A program made the position numbers and the translations under genes. Of a stretch of DNA of 64,000 nucleotides, positions 8,621 through 18,099 are shown piece by piece. Every line of letters begins with the position of its first letter. Position 1 is the first letter of the stretch. The DNA is from Streptomyces sp. NRRL F-6131 (lineage in GTDB: Bacteria > Actinomycetota > Actinomycetes > Streptomycetales > Streptomycetaceae): contig JOHN01000004.1 in NCBI GenBank assembly GCA_000719695.1, positions 128,691 to 192,690 of the forward strand, read 5' to 3'. The notes under the pieces were generated by a model, which ran no database searches, was not told where the DNA came from, and saw nothing but the letters and a program-made list of their open reading frames with translations.

Positions 8621-10980
8621 GCACTCCCCGTCAGCCCTCCGGCGGCGGCGCCGGCGGAGGTCGCCGGATCGTCAAGGGCGCCGCCCCGCGCCCGGCCGCC
8701 CCGCGCGGACAGTCCGGCGCCAAGCCGCCGGCCGCCGGGCGGGCGCAGAACCCCAAGGCGCAGAACCCCAAGGCGCAGAATCCGAAGGCCCAGCCGCCCA
8801 AGGTCCAGCCGCCGAGGGCCCAGAACCCCAAGGCGCAGCCCGGCAGGCCGCCGCAGCCGCCCAAGCCGTCGGCGGCCCAGGGCCGGGGCGCCCGGGGCCA
8901 GGCCCCGAAGGAGCAGCCCGTCAAGGTCCGCCCGGCCCGGCCGCAGCCCGCCGGCGCCCGGTCCCCGCGGACCGGCCAGCCGGCCGCCGGGGCGGCCCGC
9001 GCCGCCGCGCGCGGTCCGCGCACCCCGCAGCAGCGCCGCCCCGAGGGGCGCCCGCCGGCCGGTGCGCGCCGCCCGCCGCAGCGCCGCCCGGTCGCCCGGG
9101 GGATCCGGCTGGCCGACCCGCGCCGCCGGCTGCGGGTGATCACCGTCGTGCTGTCGGTGGTGTTCTCGGTGTTCGCCGGGCGCCTGGTCCAGCTCCAGCT
9201 GCTGGACTCCGACGCGCTGGCCGCCGACGCCAACACCAACCGCTACCTGAACATCCCGATCACCGCCGAACGCGGCTCGATAACGTCCTCCGACGGTGTC
9301 GCGCTAGCCGCGACCGTCGACGCCTACGACATCACCGCCGACCCGGCGATGTTCACCCCCGGGGCGACCGGCCTCCCCGACGCCCCCGAGCAGGCCGCGG
9401 CCCTGCTGGCGCCGATCCTCGGCGTGCCCAAGGAGAAGCTCGCGGCCGACCTGCACACGCCGAAGACCCGCTACAAGCGGCTCGCCGCCCAGCAGACCCC
9501 GGACGTCAAGAACCAGATCAGCGACCTCAAGGCCGGCCTGGAGAAGCAGGCCGGCTCGCGCGCCTGCCAGGCCCAGAAGCGGCTGCTGAACAAGCCCGCC
9601 GACGAGGGCGGCCGCAGCCGGGTCGACAACGAGTGCGTCAACCCGCTGGCCGGGGTCTTCAACCGGGACACCCAGAAGCGGGTCTACCCGTCCGACGGGC
9701 TGGCCGCCAACCTGGTCGGCTTCGTCAACGCCGAGGGCGAGGGCGCCGGCGGGCTGGAGCAGCAGTACCAGCAGCAGCTGGCCGGCAAGGAGGGCCACAG
9801 CAGCTACGCCCAGGCCGGCGGCCGACTGGTGCCGACCGCCGGCGGCTCGCTGGAGCCTGCCGTGCCCGGCACCGATCTGCGGCTGACCGTCAACCGGGAC
9901 ATCCAGTGGGCCGCCCAGCGGGCCATCACCGACCAGGTCGCCAACGCCGGGGCGGAGAAGGGCTACGTGATCGTCCAGGACGTCAAGAACGGCCAGGTCC
10001 TGGCCATGGCGACCTCGCCCGGGTTCAACCCGAACGACCTGAGCACGGCCAAGAACTCGCAGCTCGGCAACGCCGCCCTGCAGGACGCCTACGAGCCGGG
10101 CTCCACCGCCAAGCTGATGACCATGGCGGCCGTCCTGGACACCGGCAAGGCCACCTGGGACACCAAGGTCACCGTGCCGTACCCGCTGGTCCGCGGCGAC
10201 GTCGCGTTCAAGGACGACGTCGAGCACGACACCTGGTACCTGACGCTGGCCGGTGTGCTCGCCAAGTCCTCCAACATCGGCACCATCGAGGCCGCCCAGA
10301 CCCTCGGCGCCACCCAGCCCGAGGCCAACCAGGTGCTCTACGACTACCTGCGGAAGTTCGGCATCGGCCAGCAGACCGGCCTGGGCTTCCCCGGCGAGAC
10401 CGCCGGACTCCTCGACAAGCCGCAGGACTGGAAGGCGTCCAAGCAGTACACCATCCCGTTCGGCCAGGGCCTGTCGGTCAACGCGCTCCAGGCGACCTCG
10501 GTGTTCTCCACCATCGCCAACGGCGGCGTGCGGGTGGCGCCCAGCGTCGTCCAGGGCACCACCGCGCCGGACGGCAAGTACACCCCGGCCCCGGCGGGCG
10601 CGCAGTCCAGGGTGGTGAGCGAGCAGACCGCCAAGACCCTCACCGAGATGCTGGAGTCGGTGGTCTCCGACGAGCAGGGCACCGGCGGCAAGGCCGCGAT
10701 CCCGGGCTACCGGGTCGCCGGCAAGACCGGCACCGCCAACCGGGTGGACCCGAAGAACGGCGGCTACCGCGGGTACACCGCCTCCTTCATCGGCTTCGCC
10801 CCGGCCGACCAGCCCCGGGTCACCGTCTCCTGCGTGATCCAGGACCCGGTCAACGGCCACTTCGGCGGCCAGCTGTGCGGCCCGGTGTTCAAGCAGGTGA
10901 TGGAGTTCACCCTCAAGACCCTCCAGGTCCCGCCGAGCGGGAGCGAGGCGCCCAACCTGCCCGTCGAGTGGAAGCCGTGA
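8617..10980 (+). CDS. ftsI: Septal peptidoglycan transpeptidase FtsI (class B PBP)
   Basis: FtsI crosslinks septal peptidoglycan as partner of FtsW. The 787-residue protein has a very long cytoplasmic N-terminus (about 170 residues) with AQNPK repeats, a membrane helix at about 172-190, a PBP dimer domain from about 205, and a transpeptidase domain. The catalytic motifs are intact: S496-T-A-K499, S551-S-N553 and K703-T-G-T. Cys317 and Cys340 lie in an extracytoplasmic segment rich in charged residues and could form a disulphide. The start overlaps the ftsL stop. The disordered basic N-terminal arm is far longer than the roughly 20-40 residues usual in proteobacterial FtsI. Confidence 0.97.
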   Translation: MSTPRQPSGGGAGGGRRIVKGAAPRPAAPRGQSGAKPPAAGRAQNPKAQNPKAQNPKAQPPKVQPPRAQNPKAQPGRPPQPPKPSAAQGRGARGQAPKEQPVKVRPARPQPAGARSPRTGQPAAGAARAAARGPRTPQQRRPEGRPPAGARRPPQRRPVARGIRLADPRRRLRVITVVLSVVFSVFAGRLVQLQLLDSDALAADANTNRYLNIPITAERGSITSSDGVALAATVDAYDITADPAMFTPGATGLPDAPEQAAALLAPILGVPKEKLAADLHTPKTRYKRLAAQQTPDVKNQISDLKAGLEKQAGSRACQAQKRLLNKPADEGGRSRVDNECVNPLAGVFNRDTQKRVYPSDGLAANLVGFVNAEGEGAGGLEQQYQQQLAGKEGHSSYAQAGGRLVPTAGGSLEPAVPGTDLRLTVNRDIQWAAQRAITDQVANAGAEKGYVIVQDVKNGQVLAMATSPGFNPNDLSTAKNSQLGNAALQDAYEPGSTAKLMTMAAVLDTGKATWDTKVTVPYPLVRGDVAFKDDVEHDTWYLTLAGVLAKSSNIGTIEAAQTLGATQPEANQVLYDYLRKFGIGQQTGLGFPGETAGLLDKPQDWKASKQYTIPFGQGLSVNALQATSVFSTIANGGVRVAPSVVQGTTAPDGKYTPAPAGAQSRVVSEQTAKTLTEMLESVVSDEQGTGGKAAIPGYRVAGKTGTANRVDPKNGGYRGYTASFIGFAPADQPRVTVSCVIQDPVNGHFGGQLCGPVFKQVMEFTLKTLQVPPSGSEAPNLPVEWKP
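8743..8841 (+). repeat. AQNPK-type 15-base tandem repeats inside ftsI
   Basis: Residues 43-75 of FtsI repeat a five-residue unit: AQNPK three times, then AQPPK, VQPPR, AQNPK and AQP. The 15-base DNA units are nearly identical for the first copies and diverge later. The result is a flexible basic cytoplasmic arm. Confidence 0.85.
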
Positions 10981-11060
10981 TCGACCATGAGCAAGGACCG
11001 CGCGGGTGCGGCCGCCGGCACGGAAAAGGGCCGGTTTGGCCCTGGACGCCCTTCGGCGGA

Positions 11061-11066
11061 TAGCCT
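11061..11066 (+). promoter_or_regulatory. Candidate internal -10 upstream of murE
   Basis: TAGCCT ends 7 bases before the GTG at 11074, the spacing of a leaderless transcript. No good -35 hexamer is present; TTTGGC lies 20 bases upstream. It would give murE a promoter in addition to read-through from rsmH. Confidence 0.4.
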
Positions 11067-11073
11067 CTCCGCC

Positions 11074-12639
11074 GTGCCGAAACCCGATCAAAACACCGTG
11101 AGCCCGCCCCGCCCCGAGCGGACCGGTGCCCGGCCGCTCGCCGAGGTCGCCCGCCTGCTGGGACTGGACCCCGTGGAGGGGCCCGAGGTCACCGGCGTCA
11201 CCCACAACGCCCGCGAGGTCCGCCCCGGCGACCTCTACGTGGCGTTCCCGGGGGCCAACCACCACGGCGCGGCCTTCGCCGCACAGGCCGCCGAGGCCGG
11301 CGCCGTCGCGGTCCTCACCGACCCGGCCGGTGCCGAACTGGCGGTCGGCGCCGGTCTGCCGCTGCTGGTCGTCGACCGGCCCCGGGCCCGGATGGGCGAG
11401 CTCGCCGCGGCCGTCTACGACCGGCCCTCCGAGCGACTGCTGATGATCGGCCTCACCGGCACCAACGGCAAGACCACCACCTCCTACCTGGTCGAGGGCG
11501 GCCTGCGCGGCGCCGGTCGCCACCCCGGGGTGATCGGCACCGTCGAGATGCGGGTCGGCGACGAGCGGATCAAGAGCGAGCGGACCACCCCCGAGGCCAC
11601 CGACCTGCACGCGATCCTCGCCGTGATGGGCGAGCGCGGCGCGGACGCGGTGACCATGGAGGTCTCCAGCCACGCCCTGGTCTACGGCCGCACCGACGGC
11701 GTGGTCTACGACGTCGCGCTGTTCAACAACCTGACCCCCGAGCACCTCGACTTCCACCCGGACATGGAGGACTACTTCCAGGCGAAGGCCCGGCTCTTCC
11801 AGCCCGGCAAGTCCCGGTCCGGCGTGGTCAACCTGGACGACGCCTACGGCCGCCGGCTCGCCGCCGAGGCGAAGATCCCGGTCGTCACCTTCTCCGCCAC
11901 CGGTGCCCCGGAGGCGGACTGGCGCGCGGTGGACGTCCAGCTCGGCCCGGTCGGCTCGACCTTCCGCGTGCTCGGCCCGGACGGCGCCGAGGCGGACGCC
12001 GCCGTCCCGCTGCCCGGCCCGTTCAACGTCGCCAACGCGCTCGCCGCGATCGCCGTGCTGGCCGGCGCCGGACTCCCGCTGGAGCAGGCGGTGGCCGGCG
12101 TGGCCGCCGTCCCCGGCGTGCCCGGCCGGCTGGAGCGGGTGGACGCCGGTCAGCCGTACGTCGCGGTGGTCGACTACGCGCACAAGCCGGACGCCCTGGA
12201 GGCCGTCCTCGGCTCGCTGCGCGAGGTCACCAAGGGCCGGCTGCACGTGGTGGTCGGCTGCGGCGGCGACCGCGACCCGCACAAGCGCGCCCCGATGGGC
12301 GGCATCGCCGCCCGGCTCGCCGACACGGCGGTGCTGACCAGCGACAACCCGCGCAGCGAGGACCCGCTGGCGATCCTCGCCACCATGCTGAACGGCGCCG
12401 CCGCGGTGCCGGAGGCCGAGCGCGGCGCCGTCCTGGTCGTGCCCGACCGCGCCGAGGCGATCGCGCTGGCGGTCGCCCACGCCCAGGCCGGTGACACCGT
12501 CCTGGTGGCCGGCAAGGGTCACGAGCTGGGCCAGTACGTACGAGACGAGATCCGCCCCTTCGACGACCGGGAGGTGCTGCGCGAGTCCATCGCGCGGACC
12601 ACGGCCGCCCGGGGCACCGGAGGAGTGGAGCAGCCGTGA
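11074..12639 (+). CDS. murE: UDP-MurNAc-L-Ala-D-Glu--diaminopimelate ligase
   Basis: MurE adds diaminopimelate to UDP-MurNAc-L-Ala-D-Glu in the cytoplasm. The ATP loop [11 protein letters not shown] lies at about 126-136, and the substrate motif DNPRSEDP identifies a diaminopimelate enzyme rather than a lysine one. The carbamylated-lysine region (EVSSHALVYGRTDG) is present. I chose the GTG at 11074 (521 residues) because a -10-like TAGCCT ends 7 bases upstream and the family homology starts soon after. An in-frame ATG at 10987 would add 29 poorly conserved residues. The stop overlaps the murF start (GTGA). Confidence 0.95.
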   Translation: MPKPDQNTVSPPRPERTGARPLAEVARLLGLDPVEGPEVTGVTHNAREVRPGDLYVAFPGANHHGAAFAAQAAEAGAVAVLTDPAGAELAVGAGLPLLVVDRPRARMGELAAAVYDRPSERLLMIGLTGTNGKTTTSYLVEGGLRGAGRHPGVIGTVEMRVGDERIKSERTTPEATDLHAILAVMGERGADAVTMEVSSHALVYGRTDGVVYDVALFNNLTPEHLDFHPDMEDYFQAKARLFQPGKSRSGVVNLDDAYGRRLAAEAKIPVVTFSATGAPEADWRAVDVQLGPVGSTFRVLGPDGAEADAAVPLPGPFNVANALAAIAVLAGAGLPLEQAVAGVAAVPGVPGRLERVDAGQPYVAVVDYAHKPDALEAVLGSLREVTKGRLHVVVGCGGDRDPHKRAPMGGIAARLADTAVLTSDNPRSEDPLAILATMLNGAAAVPEAERGAVLVVPDRAEAIALAVAHAQAGDTVLVAGKGHELGQYVRDEIRPFDDREVLRESIARTTAARGTGGVEQP

Positions 12640-14036
12640 TCGCACTGACCCTCGCCGAGGTGGCCGCCGCAGTCGGGGGAACCCTGACCGACGCCGACCC
12701 GGACGCCCTGGTGACCGCGCCGGTCGAGGTCGACTCCCGCAAGGTCCGCCCCGGCGGCCTCTTCGCCGCCTTCGCCGGCGAGCACGTGGACGGCCACGAC
12801 TACGCCGACACCGCGATCGCGGCCGGCGCCGTCGCGGTGCTGGCCTCCCGCCCGGTCGGCGGACCGACCGTCCTGGTCGACAGCGTGGTGGACGCGCTCG
12901 GCAAGCTGGCCCGCGCCGTCGTCGGCCGTGCCGGCGCCACCGTCGTCGCGCTGACCGGCTCGGCCGGCAAGACCAGCACCAAGGACCTCATCGCCCAGCT
13001 GCTCCAGCGCCTCGGCGACACCGTCTACCCGCCCGGCTCGCTCAACAACGAGATCGGCCACCCGATGACCGCCCTGCGGGTCGAGGACACCACCCGGCAC
13101 CTGGTGCTGGAGATGGGCGCCCGGCACAAGGGCGACATCGAGTACCTCACCTCGATCACCCCGCCCCGGATCGGCCTGGTCCTCAACGTCGGCACCGCGC
13201 ACGTCGGCGAGTTCGGCTCGCAGGAGGCGATCGCCGAGGCCAAGGGCGAACTCGTCGAGGCGCTGCCGGCCGACGGCACGGCGATCCTCAACGCGGACGA
13301 CCGGCTGGTGCGCGCCATGGCCGCGCGCACCAGGGCCCGGGTGGTGTTCTTCGGCGAGTCCGCCGACGCCCACGTCCGGGCACTGGACGTTCGCCTGGAC
13401 TCCACCGGACGTCCATCGTTCACGCTGAGCACCCCGGCCGGTTCCGCACCCGTGCAGCTGCGCCTGTACGGTGAGCACCACGTCTCGAACGCCCTCGCCG
13501 CCGCCGCGGTGGCGACGGAGCTCGGGATGACCGTCGACGACACCGCCGAAGCACTGAGCGAGGCGGGTGCGCTGTCCCGCTGGCGCATGGAGGTCGTCGA
13601 CCGGGCCGATGGTGTCACCGTCGTCAACGACGCCTACAACGCGAACCCCGACTCGATGCGGGCCGCGCTGCGGGCGCTGATCTCGATGGGGGGGCGCGGC
13701 CCGGAGCGCCGCCGCACCTGGGCGGTGCTCGGCGAGATGCGGGAGCTCGGCGAGGACAGCCTGGCCGAGCACGACGCCATCGGGCGGCTCGCCGTCCGGC
13801 TGGACGTCACCAAGCTGGTGGCGGTCGGCGGACGCGAGGCGGCCTGCATGGAACTGGGCGCGAGGAACGAAGGTTCGTGGGGTGAGGAGTCGGTGCTGGT
13901 GTCCGACGCGGACGCGGCGGTCGAGCTGCTGCGCAGTCAGCTGCGGCCGGGGGATGTGGTGCTGGTGAAGGCCTCCCGTTCGGTGGGGCTGGAGAAGGTG
14001 GCCGAGGCCCTCCTCGCGGACGGTGCGGCCGAGTAA
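12636..14036 (+). CDS. murF: UDP-MurNAc-tripeptide--D-Ala-D-Ala ligase
   Basis: MurF attaches D-Ala-D-Ala to the UDP-MurNAc tripeptide, completing the pentapeptide. The 466-residue protein has the Mur ligase order: N-terminal UDP-binding domain (about 1-95), ATP loop [10 protein letters not shown] (Lys112), the central block [11 protein letters not shown], and the C-terminal domain with [11 protein letters not shown]. The GTG start overlaps the murE stop by four bases, and its stop shares one base with the mraY start. The tight packing indicates coupled translation. Confidence 0.97.
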   Translation: MIALTLAEVAAAVGGTLTDADPDALVTAPVEVDSRKVRPGGLFAAFAGEHVDGHDYADTAIAAGAVAVLASRPVGGPTVLVDSVVDALGKLARAVVGRAGATVVALTGSAGKTSTKDLIAQLLQRLGDTVYPPGSLNNEIGHPMTALRVEDTTRHLVLEMGARHKGDIEYLTSITPPRIGLVLNVGTAHVGEFGSQEAIAEAKGELVEALPADGTAILNADDRLVRAMAARTRARVVFFGESADAHVRALDVRLDSTGRPSFTLSTPAGSAPVQLRLYGEHHVSNALAAAAVATELGMTVDDTAEALSEAGALSRWRMEVVDRADGVTVVNDAYNANPDSMRAALRALISMGGRGPERRRTWAVLGEMRELGEDSLAEHDAIGRLAVRLDVTKLVAVGGREAACMELGARNEGSWGEESVLVSDADAAVELLRSQLRPGDVVLVKASRSVGLEKVAEALLADGAAE

Positions 14037-15097
14037 TGAAGCAGATCCTCTTCTCCGGCATGATCGGTCTGATCCTGTCGCTGGCCGGCACTCCCGCACT
14101 GATCAAGCTGCTCGCCCGGCAGGGCTACGGCCAGTACATCCGCGACGACGGCCCCAAGGCGCACCACAGCAAGAAGGGCACGCCCACCATGGGCGGCATC
14201 GCGTTCATCCTGGCGACCCTGGTCGCCTACTTCGCCACCAAGGCGATAACGCGCGAGACCCCGACCGCCTCCGGGCTGCTGGTGCTGTTCCTGACGACCG
14301 GTCTGGGCCTGGTCGGCTTCCTCGACGACTACATCAAGGTCGTCAAGCGCCGCTCCCTGGGCCTGCGGGCCAAGGCCAAGCTGGCCGGCCAGTCCATCGT
14401 CGGCCTGGCGTTCGCGATCCTGGCCCTGCAGTTCCCCGACAACGCCGGCCGCACCCCCGCCTCGGAGCACCTGTCCTTCGTGCGGGACTTCGAGTGGGCG
14501 GTCGGCCCGGTCCTGTTCGTCATCTTCGCGTACTTCCTGATCGCCGCGACCTCCAACGGCGTCAACCTGACGGACGGTCTGGACGGCCTCGCCACCGGCG
14601 CCTCGGTGATGGCCTTCGGCGCCTACACCTTCATCGGTGTCTGGGAGTACGGCCAGAGCTGTGCCTACGTCGCCTCCGCGACCGCCAACTGCTACGACGT
14701 CCGCGACCCGCTGGACCTCGCGGTGGTCGCCGCCGCCCTGATGGGCTCCTGCTTCGGCTTCCTCTGGTGGAACACCTCGCCCGCCAAGATCTTCATGGGC
14801 GACACCGGCTCGTTGGCCCTCGGCGGCGCGCTGGCCGGTCTGGCGATCTGCTCGCGCACCGAGATCCTGCTCGTCCTGCTGGGCGGCCTCTTCGTGATCA
14901 TCACCCTCTCGGTGATCATCCAGGTCGGCTCGTTCCGGATGACCGGCAAGCGCGTCTTCAAGATGGCCCCGCTCCAGCACCACTTCGAACTCAAGGGCTG
15001 GAGCGAGGTCCTGGTGGTGGTCCGCTTCTGGATCATCCAGGGCCTGTGCGTGGCCGTCGGCCTCGGCCTCTTCTACGCGGGATGGGTGACCGGATGA
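14036..15097 (+). CDS. mraY: Phospho-N-acetylmuramoyl-pentapeptide transferase
   Basis: MraY moves phospho-MurNAc-pentapeptide from UDP onto undecaprenyl phosphate to make lipid I at the inner face of the membrane. The 353-residue polytopic protein (about ten helices) carries the diagnostic blocks: PTMGGI near the N-terminus, LDDYIKV with the Mg-binding aspartates, [12 protein letters not shown], and [12 protein letters not shown]. The C-terminal [11 protein letters not shown] is the usual nucleotide-site loop. It overlaps murF by one base (TAATG) and murD by four (ATGA). Confidence 0.98.
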   Translation: MKQILFSGMIGLILSLAGTPALIKLLARQGYGQYIRDDGPKAHHSKKGTPTMGGIAFILATLVAYFATKAITRETPTASGLLVLFLTTGLGLVGFLDDYIKVVKRRSLGLRAKAKLAGQSIVGLAFAILALQFPDNAGRTPASEHLSFVRDFEWAVGPVLFVIFAYFLIAATSNGVNLTDGLDGLATGASVMAFGAYTFIGVWEYGQSCAYVASATANCYDVRDPLDLAVVAAALMGSCFGFLWWNTSPAKIFMGDTGSLALGGALAGLAICSRTEILLVLLGGLFVIITLSVIIQVGSFRMTGKRVFKMAPLQHHFELKGWSEVLVVVRFWIIQGLCVAVGLGLFYAGWVTG

Positions 15098-16587
15098 CCA
15101 CCGCCGACCGGCCCGAGCGCTGGGAGCCCCACCGCCCCTGGTGCCCGTCGGACCTGCCCGACTGGCCCGGCATGCCGGTCACCGTCGCCGGACTCGGGGT
15201 CTCCGGCGTCAGCGCCGCCCGGGTCCTGCACGGCCTCGGCGCCCATGTCACGGTCGTCGACGGCGGCTCCGGCGAGGGCCTGCGGGCCCGCGCCGCCGAG
15301 CTGGAGGCGGCGGGCATCACCGTCCGCCTCGGCGACGGCGACACCCTGCCCGAGGGCACCCGGCTCGTCGTCACCTCGCCCGGCTGGCCGCCGAGCAGCC
15401 CGCTGTTCGCCGCCGCCGACCGCGCCGGCCTCGACATCTGGGGCGACGTCGAGCTGGCCTGGCGGCTGCGCAGGCCGCTGCCCGCCACCGGCGAGCCGGC
15501 CCCCTGGCTGGCCGTCACCGGCACCAACGGCAAGACCACCACGGTCCAGATGCTCGCCTCGATCCTGACCGCCGCCGGCCGGCGCACCGCCGCCGTCGGC
15601 AACGTCGGCGTCCCGGTGCTGGACGCGGTGCTCGCCGAGGAGCCGTACGACGTGCTCGCCGTCGAGCTCTCCAGCTACCAGCTGCACTGGTCCTCCTCGC
15701 TGCGCCCGCACTCGGCGGCCGTGCTCAACCTGGCCCCCGACCACCTCGACTGGCACGGCTCGATGGAGGAGTACGCCGCCGACAAGGGGCGGATCTACTC
15801 GGGCAACACCGTCGCCTGCGTCTACAACCTGGCCGACCCCGCCACCGAGGCGCTGGTCGTCGAGGCCGACGTCGAGGAGGGCTGCCGGGCGATCGGCTTC
15901 GGCCTCGGCGCGCCCGGCCCGTCGAACTTCGGCGTGGTCGACGGCCTGCTGGTGGACCGCGCGTTCGTGCCGGACCGGGCCAAGAACGCCGCCGAGCTCG
16001 GCTCCGTCGAGGACGTCAACCCGCCGGCCCCGCACAACATCGCCAACGCGCTGGCCGCCGCGGCGCTGGCCCGGGCCTACGGCGTGGACCCGAAGGACGT
16101 CCGCGAGGGCCTGCGGGCCTTCCGCCCGGACTCCCACCGGATCGCCGAGGTCGGGGTGGTCGACGGCGTCACGTACATCGACGACTCCAAGGCGACCAAC
16201 ACCCACGCCGCCGCGGCCTCGCTCGCCGCGTACCGGCCGATCGTCTGGATCGCCGGCGGCCTGGCCAAGGGCGCGACCTTCGACGACCTGGTGCTGGGCG
16301 CGGCCGAGCGGCTGCGGGCCGCCGTGCTGATCGGCGAGGACCGCGCGCTGATCCGGGAGGCGCTGGCGCGACACGCGCCGGATGTCCCGGTGATCGAGGC
16401 GGCCGAGGGCCAGACTGGCGCGGTGGCGATGACCGAGGTGGTCCGCGCGGCCGCGTCGCTCGCCCGAACGGGTGACACGGTGCTGCTGGCCCCGGCCTGC
16501 GCCTCGATGGACATGTTCACCAACTACGGCGAGCGCGGCGACCTCTTCGCCGCCTCCGTCCGGGAGCTGGCGGGCGGGAACCGGTAG
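15094..16587 (+). CDS. murD: UDP-MurNAc-L-alanine--D-glutamate ligase
   Basis: MurD adds D-glutamate to UDP-MurNAc-L-alanine. The 497-residue protein has a Rossmann-like N-terminal domain ([15 protein letters not shown]), the ATP loop [10 protein letters not shown] near 140-150, ELSSYQLHW, and the C-terminal blocks [10 protein letters not shown] and [10 protein letters not shown]. The start overlaps the mraY stop. An N-terminal extension of about 27 residues before the Rossmann fold is longer than in E. coli. Confidence 0.97.
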   Translation: MTTADRPERWEPHRPWCPSDLPDWPGMPVTVAGLGVSGVSAARVLHGLGAHVTVVDGGSGEGLRARAAELEAAGITVRLGDGDTLPEGTRLVVTSPGWPPSSPLFAAADRAGLDIWGDVELAWRLRRPLPATGEPAPWLAVTGTNGKTTTVQMLASILTAAGRRTAAVGNVGVPVLDAVLAEEPYDVLAVELSSYQLHWSSSLRPHSAAVLNLAPDHLDWHGSMEEYAADKGRIYSGNTVACVYNLADPATEALVVEADVEEGCRAIGFGLGAPGPSNFGVVDGLLVDRAFVPDRAKNAAELGSVEDVNPPAPHNIANALAAAALARAYGVDPKDVREGLRAFRPDSHRIAEVGVVDGVTYIDDSKATNTHAAAASLAAYRPIVWIAGGLAKGATFDDLVLGAAERLRAAVLIGEDRALIREALARHAPDVPVIEAAEGQTGAVAMTEVVRAAASLARTGDTVLLAPACASMDMFTNYGERGDLFAASVRELAGGNR

Positions 16588-16713
16588 GGGCCCCGGGCGG
16601 CCCCCGGCCGCCGTCGCCCCCCTTCCCGCCTCGTGAGCCGAAGGGGCGCGCCGGCCGCCGGTACCGGACCGGAGCGGCCCGCAGGCGCACGAGGCACGGA
16701 GAAGGGGAGCGTT

Positions 16714-18093
16714 GTGGCGGGGCAGGGTGGCAGGGCGGGTGGGTCGAGCGCACCGGAGAAGGGTCGCCCGGCCGAGTCCCTGCGGGTGATCTCGGCCACC
16801 ACCACGGCCTACAAGTCGGCCGGTCCGATGGCCCGTCTGCAGGCCTTCCGGGCCCGTGTGCGGTACGCCCTGGACCGGCCGCTGACGCCCTACCTGCTGA
16901 TCGCCGGCACGGCGCTGCTGCTGGTCGTGCTCGGCCTGATGATGGTCTTCTCGGCCTCGCAGATCCTCGCGCTGGGCCAGCACCGCTCGACCCAGTTCTA
17001 CTTCTTCAAGCAGCTGCTCGCGGTGGTGCTCGGCCTCGCGCTGCTGCTCGGCTTCGCGCTGGTCCCGGTGGCCGTGCTGCGGGTGATCGTCTACCCGGTG
17101 CTGCTGGCGGTGATCGGGGCCATGGTGCTGGTGGCGATCCCCGGCATCGGCATGGAGGTCAACGGCAACCGGAACTGGCTGGATTTCGGCGTGTTCCAGT
17201 TCCAGCCGTCCGAGTTCGCCAAGCTCGCCCTGGTGCTCTGGGGCGCCGACCTGCTGGCCCGCAAGCAGAGGACCGGCACCCTCGACCAGTGGAAGCACCT
17301 GCTGGTCCCGCTGGTGCCGGGCACCCTGCTGCTGCTCGCGCTGATCATGCTCGGCGGCGACATGGGCACCTCGATGATCCTGGTGGCCATGCTCTTCGGC
17401 CTGCTGTGGATGGTCGGGGCCCCGCTGCGGCTGTTCGTCGCCACCCTCGGCGTGGCCGTGGTGGTCTGCACCGCCCTGGTGGTCACCGTCCCGCACCGGG
17501 CCGAGCGGCTCTCCTGCATCGGGGTGACCAAGCTCGACCCGGCCGGCGCCTGCTTCCAGGCCCTGCACGGCGTCTACTCCTTCGGCCTGGGCGGCCTGTT
17601 CGGCTCCGGACTCGGCGCCGGCGTGGAGAAGTGGGGCCAGCTCCCGGAGGCGCACACCGACTTCATCTTCGCCACCACCGGCGAGGAACTGGGTCTGGTG
17701 GGGACGCTGTCGGTGATCGGTCTCTTCGCGGCACTAGGCTACGCGGGTATCCGTGTGGCCATCGGTACGAGGGATCCCTTCGTCAGGTACGCCGCGGGGG
17801 CCGCCACCACCTGGATCATGGCTCAGGCCGTGATCAACCTGGGGTCGGCGCTGGGACTGCTGCCCATCGCGGGCGTCCCGCTCCCGCTGTTCTCCTACGG
17901 CGGTTCCGCCATGCTGTCGGCCATGTCCGCGATCGGGGTGCTGCTCTGCCTGGCACGCAGCAGCTCGGGCGCGAAGGCGGCCCTGGCCGCCCGGAGCAAG
18001 AACTCCCGGATCAGGAAGCAGCTGGCCCGGGTGCTGCCACGACGACGAACCACAGCGCGCCCGGTCCCCGGACCGGCACGCAGGGAGCGGTGA
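16714..18093 (+). CDS. ftsW: Septal peptidoglycan glycosyltransferase FtsW (SEDS family)
   Basis: FtsW is the SEDS polymerase that builds glycan strands from lipid II at the septum with FtsI. The 459-residue protein has a cytoplasmic N-terminus of about 55 residues, about ten membrane helices, the conserved TTGEELGLVG region, and the SEDS signature PLPLFSYGGSAMLS near the end. I chose the GTG at 16714 because AAGGGGAGC lies just upstream; an in-frame GTG at 16633 would add 27 low-complexity residues. The 126-base gap after murD is GC-rich with possible hairpins, so partial uncoupling from murD is possible. Confidence 0.96.
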   Translation: MAGQGGRAGGSSAPEKGRPAESLRVISATTTAYKSAGPMARLQAFRARVRYALDRPLTPYLLIAGTALLLVVLGLMMVFSASQILALGQHRSTQFYFFKQLLAVVLGLALLLGFALVPVAVLRVIVYPVLLAVIGAMVLVAIPGIGMEVNGNRNWLDFGVFQFQPSEFAKLALVLWGADLLARKQRTGTLDQWKHLLVPLVPGTLLLLALIMLGGDMGTSMILVAMLFGLLWMVGAPLRLFVATLGVAVVVCTALVVTVPHRAERLSCIGVTKLDPAGACFQALHGVYSFGLGGLFGSGLGAGVEKWGQLPEAHTDFIFATTGEELGLVGTLSVIGLFAALGYAGIRVAIGTRDPFVRYAAGAATTWIMAQAVINLGSALGLLPIAGVPLPLFSYGGSAMLSAMSAIGVLLCLARSSSGAKAALAARSKNSRIRKQLARVLPRRRTTARPVPGPARRER

Positions 18094-18099
18094 ATTTCG

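Noticed and set aside
8743..8841. Tandem repeats as a possible CRISPR array
   Set aside because: The repeats are 15-base codon-phased units inside ftsI without spacers.
9304..12645. A 1113-residue minus-strand open frame opposite ftsI and murE
   Set aside because: Valine/Gly/His/Arg-rich composition without motifs, while the plus strand encodes intact FtsI and MurE.
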